From: Saccharospirillum sp039982735
GTDB taxonomy: Bacteria; Pseudomonadota; Gammaproteobacteria; Pseudomonadales; Natronospirillaceae
Assembly: GCF_039982735.1 (NCBI RefSeq)
Contig: NZ_JBDWXV010000011.1
Span: 682,001-746,000, forward strand
Length of the DNA stretch: 64,000 bases
Direction of reading: 5' to 3'
The notes under the pieces are model-generated. The model ran no database searches, had not been told where the DNA came from, and saw only the letters and a program-made list of their open reading frames with translations. Positions 60,706-64,000 of this stretch are shown here, piece after piece (position 1 is the stretch's first letter; each line of letters opens with the position of its first letter). Made by a program: the position numbers and the translations under genes.

Positions 60706-61197
60706 TTACTCACCTCCGACCGACAGAATGGCATTGGATGCTTTGTTGATGTATTCACCGGTCCAACTGATCACCGGTTCAAAGAAAGGTACCAGCAGCG
60801 AGTTCTGCCAGAATTGATCGAGTGCAAACAACCGCCCCAGTGCCAGCAAGGCAACCACGACGACCAGCCCGCGCAACAGGCCAAACACCATGCCCAGCAC
60901 CCGGTCGGTACCGGTCAGGCCGGTCATGCGAACGAATTCGCCGAGCAAATGGTTGATCAGGGCGCCAACGACCAGTGTGGCGACAAAGAGGATGGCGAAT
61001 GCAGCCGTGTAGCGCCAGGCATCAGATTGAATCAGCCCGGCCAGAACGACCGCTAACTTGTCACTGAACAGGCGCGCAATAACCAGCGCTACTATCCAGG
61101 TTGCCAGCGACAACGCTTCCCTGGTAAAGCCGCGCTTCAGACTGATCAGGGACGAAACGATAAGAATGACCAGAATGGTCCAGTCGATGGCTGTCAT
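60706..61197 (-). CDS. cvpA: CvpA family membrane protein
   Basis: 163 residues, four hydrophobic segments; MTAIDWTILVILIVSSLISL, SLKRGFTREALSLATWIVAL and GLTGTDRVLGMVFGLLRGLV follow CvpA (colicin V production protein). In gammaproteobacteria it supports envelope stability. It precedes purF by three bases, as in E. coli and Pseudomonas. Confidence 0.93.
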   Translation of the reverse strand: MTAIDWTILVILIVSSLISLKRGFTREALSLATWIVALVIARLFSDKLAVVLAGLIQSDAWRYTAAFAILFVATLVVGALINHLLGEFVRMTGLTGTDRVLGMVFGLLRGLVVVVALLALGRLFALDQFWQNSLLVPFFEPVISWTGEYINKASNAILSVGGE

Positions 61198-61303
61198 AGT
61201 GATCCTATTTCGAAATCGCGGGCATTCTAACAGACCCGCTTCGATTGTGAACCGCGCCAGTTACCTAGGGAGCCTCTAAGCAACTCCCCCTGGGCACTGG
61301 CCG

Positions 61304-61882
61304 TCATGGCTGAAAGCGCACCACCAGCCCTTGCAGCCCGGTCTGATCCAGTATGGTTTGCTGTAGCTGTCGCACCCGCTCCAGATCGCCGTCGGGCCCA
61401 ACCAGTACCTGGGTAAAGATTGAACCGTCGGACAACAACACCTCATTCACATAGGTGTCGTAATCCTGCTCACGTAACTGGTCTCTTAATTCAGCGGCTT
61501 TGGCACTGTCACGAAAGCTGGCCACCTGGACGCTCCAGGCGCGCCCACTTGGGGTCTCTGGCGAAGACTCGGCGGTCGCAGCCGCCGGCTCAGGGTCGAC
61601 CTGTGCCGTCTCGGCCGGTTCCGGGCTGGTATTGGCCGGTTCCGGGCTGGCGTCATCCTGCTCCGCCTGGGCTTGTGGCGGGTCCGGCAGTGCCGGCAAA
61701 ACATCGGCTGCCGGTTCCGCCACCCGGATATGCGAGACATCCGGCCGCTTGGGCTTGGGGGGAATCTGTGTGATTTTTTCCGGGATGCGGCCATCTCCGT
61801 CGAGTACGACCGGAGCAATCAGAAACACCAGTGCCAGTATGACCAGCGCCCCGACCAGGCGCTGTTGAATTCGAACGTCCAA
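61304..61882 (-). CDS. dedD: DedD-like SPOR domain protein
   Basis: 192 residues. Starting at the TTG at 61882 the protein reads MDVRIQQRLVGALVILALVF, which matches the spacing of E. coli DedD (seven residues before RLVG); GGAG is six bases upstream. The ATG at 61906 would place that site inside the gene. One membrane anchor, a Pro/Glu/Ala-rich linker with repeats (SPEPANTSPEPAE), and a C-terminal SPOR domain (WSVQVASFRDSAKAAELRDQ, YVNEVLL, GLVVRFQP) that binds denuded septal peptidoglycan. Acts in cell division. It lies between folC and cvpA as in pseudomonads. Confidence 0.87.
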   Translation of the reverse strand: MDVRIQQRLVGALVILALVFLIAPVVLDGDGRIPEKITQIPPKPKRPDVSHIRVAEPAADVLPALPDPPQAQAEQDDASPEPANTSPEPAETAQVDPEPAAATAESSPETPSGRAWSVQVASFRDSAKAAELRDQLREQDYDTYVNEVLLSDGSIFTQVLVGPDGDLERVRQLQQTILDQTGLQGLVVRFQP

Positions 61883-61931
61883 ACCTTGCTCCAATAGACA
61901 CTGCAATGAACCAGACGCCGCCTGCCCCCGG

Positions 61932-63182
61932 TTATTGCGACAAAAGACTCAAGGCATCGGCGACGGTAAAAAAGGAGCCGCACACCAGTATCGGTAACCC
62001 CTGTGCATCTTCCGGCGCAGCCGCCACCGCTGCGGCAACGGAATCATAGCACCGGGCCGGGCTGACTGTCGCCCTGGCGTTCAGTTCTGCGGCGGTTAGC
62101 CCGCGTGGCACCGAGAGCGTCACCAGTGACCAACTGTATGCCAATGGTGCCAGTGCCCGGGTGACCGCCTCAACGTCTTTGTCTTCCAACATGCCCAGCA
62201 ACACATGCCAGCGACGATCACCCAGCCGGCGTGCCAGGTAACGCGCCGCATGGGGATTGTGACCAACGTCCAGCACCCAGTCACATCCGTCTCTGTGAAT
62301 CCTCTGCATGCGGCCCGCCGGAACCACGGCATTAAACGCTGCCAGCGTCTGGTCATCACTCAGCCTGAATGGCGAATGCGCAAAGGCCCGGCGCGCTGTC
62401 ACCAGATTGTCCGGCGGTACTGTGGTCGTCAGCCCGGTCGCTTCCAAGCTGTGCTTGCCATCGGCATCGGTCCACCATAGCTCTGCGTCGTTGGCACCGT
62501 GGGTTTGGCCAAGCGATGAGACGGGGGCCATCAGTGCCTCGGCACAAGCCACCACGGTTGGCGGCAAGTCATCACTGCCCAGAACGGCATCGACACCAGG
62601 GCGGAAGATTCCGGCTTTCTCGATGCCGATCTGATTGCGATCGGTGCCCAGAAAGGCCGCATGATCCAGATCAACCGTGGTAACGATGGCGACATTCGGA
62701 TCCACCAGGTTTACCGCGTCCAATCGCCCACCCAGCCCCACTTCCAGCACCCAAACATCCAGATCGGCAGCCTGGAATACCACAAAGGCTGCGAGGGTGG
62801 TGAATTCGAAATAGGTCAGTGTGACGTCGCCCCGGGCCAGCTCAACCTGCTCGAAAGCCGCTATCAGGCATGAATCGTTTACCGGGGTTGAATCTATTTG
62901 TACGCGCTCGTTGAAACGGTGCAGGTGCGGCGAGGTGTAGAGCCCAACCCGGCAACCCGCGAGTAGACTCATCTGGCGCAGGGCGTCACAAGTGGACCCC
63001 TTGCCATTGGTACCGGCTACGGTGAACACGAATGGCCGCGTGCGCCCGGCTGACGCCAGGGGCAGGTCCAGACGTGACGCGACCGCCCGGAGGCGGTCGA
63101 GTCCCATGTCGATGGCCTGGCTGTGCAGGTGTTCGAGGTAGCTCAGCCAGTCGTCGAGTGTTGCGTCAGGCTGCGGACGCAT
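61932..63182 (-). CDS. folC: Dihydrofolate/folylpolyglutamate synthase
   Basis: 416 residues. P-loop VAGTNGKGSTCDALRQ, the conserved YTSPHLHRFNERVQID, FTTLAAFVVF, VGLGGRLDAVNLVDPN and, in the C-terminal domain, DVGHNPHAARYLA are present. It adds glutamate to folates and to dihydropteroate. The ATG overlaps the accD stop by 17 bases in another frame, so expression is coupled to accD. Confidence 0.95.
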   Translation of the reverse strand: MRPQPDATLDDWLSYLEHLHSQAIDMGLDRLRAVASRLDLPLASAGRTRPFVFTVAGTNGKGSTCDALRQMSLLAGCRVGLYTSPHLHRFNERVQIDSTPVNDSCLIAAFEQVELARGDVTLTYFEFTTLAAFVVFQAADLDVWVLEVGLGGRLDAVNLVDPNVAIVTTVDLDHAAFLGTDRNQIGIEKAGIFRPGVDAVLGSDDLPPTVVACAEALMAPVSSLGQTHGANDAELWWTDADGKHSLEATGLTTTVPPDNLVTARRAFAHSPFRLSDDQTLAAFNAVVPAGRMQRIHRDGCDWVLDVGHNPHAARYLARRLGDRRWHVLLGMLEDKDVEAVTRALAPLAYSWSLVTLSVPRGLTAAELNARATVSPARCYDSVAAAVAAAPEDAQGLPILVCGSFFTVADALSLLSQ

Positions 63183-64000
63183 GGGTGAGTTTTTTCAGCA
63201 GGCCAGCCAGTCGATCGCGCTGTTCGTGGCGATGCAAAATCATATCGATGGCGCCTTTTTCCAGCAGAAACTCACTGCGTTGAAAGCCTTCCGGCAATTG
63301 TTCACGCACGGTTTGCTCAATAACGCGGGGTCCTGCAAAACCGATCAGAGCGTTCGGTTCAGCGATATTGACATCGCCCAGCAAGGCCAGCGACGCAGAC
63401 ACACCACCAAAACAGGGGTCAAGCATGACAGAAATGTACGGCACACCGGCTTCACGAAGCTTTTCGATAGCGGCACTGGTTTTGGCCATTTGCATCAGCG
63501 AAAACAGGGCTTCCTGCATGCGCGCCCCGCCCGAGGTGGCAAAACAGATCAGTGGGCGACGCTCTTCGAGTGCAACCGTCGCCGCCTGGGCAAACTTTTC
63601 GCCTACAACAGCCCCCATAGAGCCACCCATGAAATTAAAATCAAAGGCAGCCACCACTACCGGCAAACCTTCCAGAGTCCCTTTAACGGTAACCATGGCG
63701 TCGTTTTCACCGGTGGCCTTTTGCGCAGCCGTCAGCCGGTCTTTGTAGCGTTTGCCGTCACGGAACTTGAGCCGGTCACGTGGCATCACATCCGTCGCGA
63801 ACTCTTCACGGCCTTCTTCATCGAGAAACAGGTCAATGCGGCGCCGGGCGCCGATGCGCATGTGATGTTCACACTTGGGACAGACGTCCTGATTGCGCTC
63901 CAGCTCCGGACGGTACAGTACGGCGCTGCACTTGGGGCATTTCTTCCAGAGACCTTCGGGTACGCTGGAGCGTTGACTCGCGCCCGACCGAATCAGTGAC
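63166..64000 (-). CDS. accD: Acetyl-CoA carboxylase carboxyltransferase beta subunit (5' end missing)
   Basis: The frame is open to the right edge and lacks only about ten N-terminal residues. A four-Cys zinc ribbon is visible near the edge (LWKKCPKCSAVLY, then VCPKCEHHMR). The carboxyltransferase domain keeps MGGSMGAVVGEKFAQA, FATSGGARMQEALFSLMQMA and DPCFGGVSASLALLGD, IGFAGPRVIEQTVREQLP. AccD forms the carboxyltransferase with AccA for malonyl-CoA synthesis, the first step of fatty-acid synthesis. Gene order accD-folC-dedD-cvpA-purF-metZ is the pseudomonad order. Confidence 0.97.
   Translation of the reverse strand, partial: SLIRSGASQRSSVPEGLWKKCPKCSAVLYRPELERNQDVCPKCEHHMRIGARRRIDLFLDEEGREEFATDVMPRDRLKFRDGKRYKDRLTAAQKATGENDAMVTVKGTLEGLPVVVAAFDFNFMGGSMGAVVGEKFAQAATVALEERRPLICFATSGGARMQEALFSLMQMAKTSAAIEKLREAGVPYISVMLDPCFGGVSASLALLGDVNIAEPNALIGFAGPRVIEQTVREQLPEGFQRSEFLLEKGAIDMILHRHEQRDRLAGLLKKLTHASAA

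Overview
The window looks like a chromosomal segment of a marine-type gammaproteobacterium (inference: Oceanospirillales or a relative, possibly Saccharospirillaceae). The right edge carries the order accD-folC-dedD-cvpA-purF-metZ and the middle carries nadK-yeaC-DUF2797-pepN, both familiar from pseudomonads. Other genes (cheV, nfuA, yaaA, tas, the long glyceraldehyde-3-phosphate dehydrogenase, the MoxR/DUF58/TgpA set) fit that group. I see no rRNA, CRISPR array, prophage or intact insertion sequence. The sequence is dense with genes, mostly in short operons.

Layout. 0-5 kb: a MOSC protein (cut by the edge), CheV, a membrane-anchored DUF6436 protein, a lipoprotein, a glutaredoxin-like protein and a DUF5610 protein. 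5-14.8 kb: a LysR regulator, a YajG-type lipoprotein, yaaA and gloB back to back, a PilZ protein, tas, a three-gene operon ending in a DUF1624 membrane protein, an acyl-CoA synthetase and an OmpA-domain coiled-coil protein. 14.8-15.1 kb: tRNA-Ala(GGC) with its own promoter and a degenerate tandem copy that shares the same terminator. 15-23 kb: pepN, DUF2797, yeaC and nadK on the minus strand, then DUF1853, a mutarotase and a DnaJ-domain protein on the plus strand, and nfuA. 23-27 kb: methionine synthase split into two overlapping genes behind a hairpin-rich leader. 27-31 kb: a YihY/BrkB membrane protein and an EAL-HDOD protein meeting at a MITE-like inverted-repeat element, then a Cys/Met PLP enzyme.

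31.3-39.3 kb is the most interesting accessory block. A putrescine/spermidine-type ABC importer (Tat-exported binding protein, ATPase, two permeases) is followed on the same strand by an ATP-grasp ligase and a 680-residue protein that I do not recognise but that shows a plausible papain-like Cys/His/Asn triad. A sigma-70-like promoter with an overlapping 16-bp palindromic operator sits in front, and hairpins separate the parts. A scavenging pathway that makes and breaks an amide of the imported amine is one reading; this is inference.

39.4-42.3 kb holds a patatin phospholipase fused to a peptidoglycan-binding domain and a GH24 lysozyme-like domain, preceded on the same strand by an exported protein with a lysozyme-like motif. 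42.5-57.6 kb carries a membrane glycerophosphodiesterase, a second tRNA-Ala(GGC) with its own promoter, gltX, a DUF2339 membrane protein, GAPDH, a DegV protein, a response-regulator diguanylate cyclase and the TgpA/DUF58/MoxR operon. 57.6-64 kb has a structured dispersed repeat and the metZ-purF-cvpA-dedD-folC-accD series, the last gene cut by the right edge.

Methionine metabolism recurs: metZ and split metH supply homocysteine formation and methylation, and a further PLP enzyme of the Cys/Met family lies at 30 kb. Second-messenger signalling also recurs (PilZ, GGDEF, EAL-HDOD).
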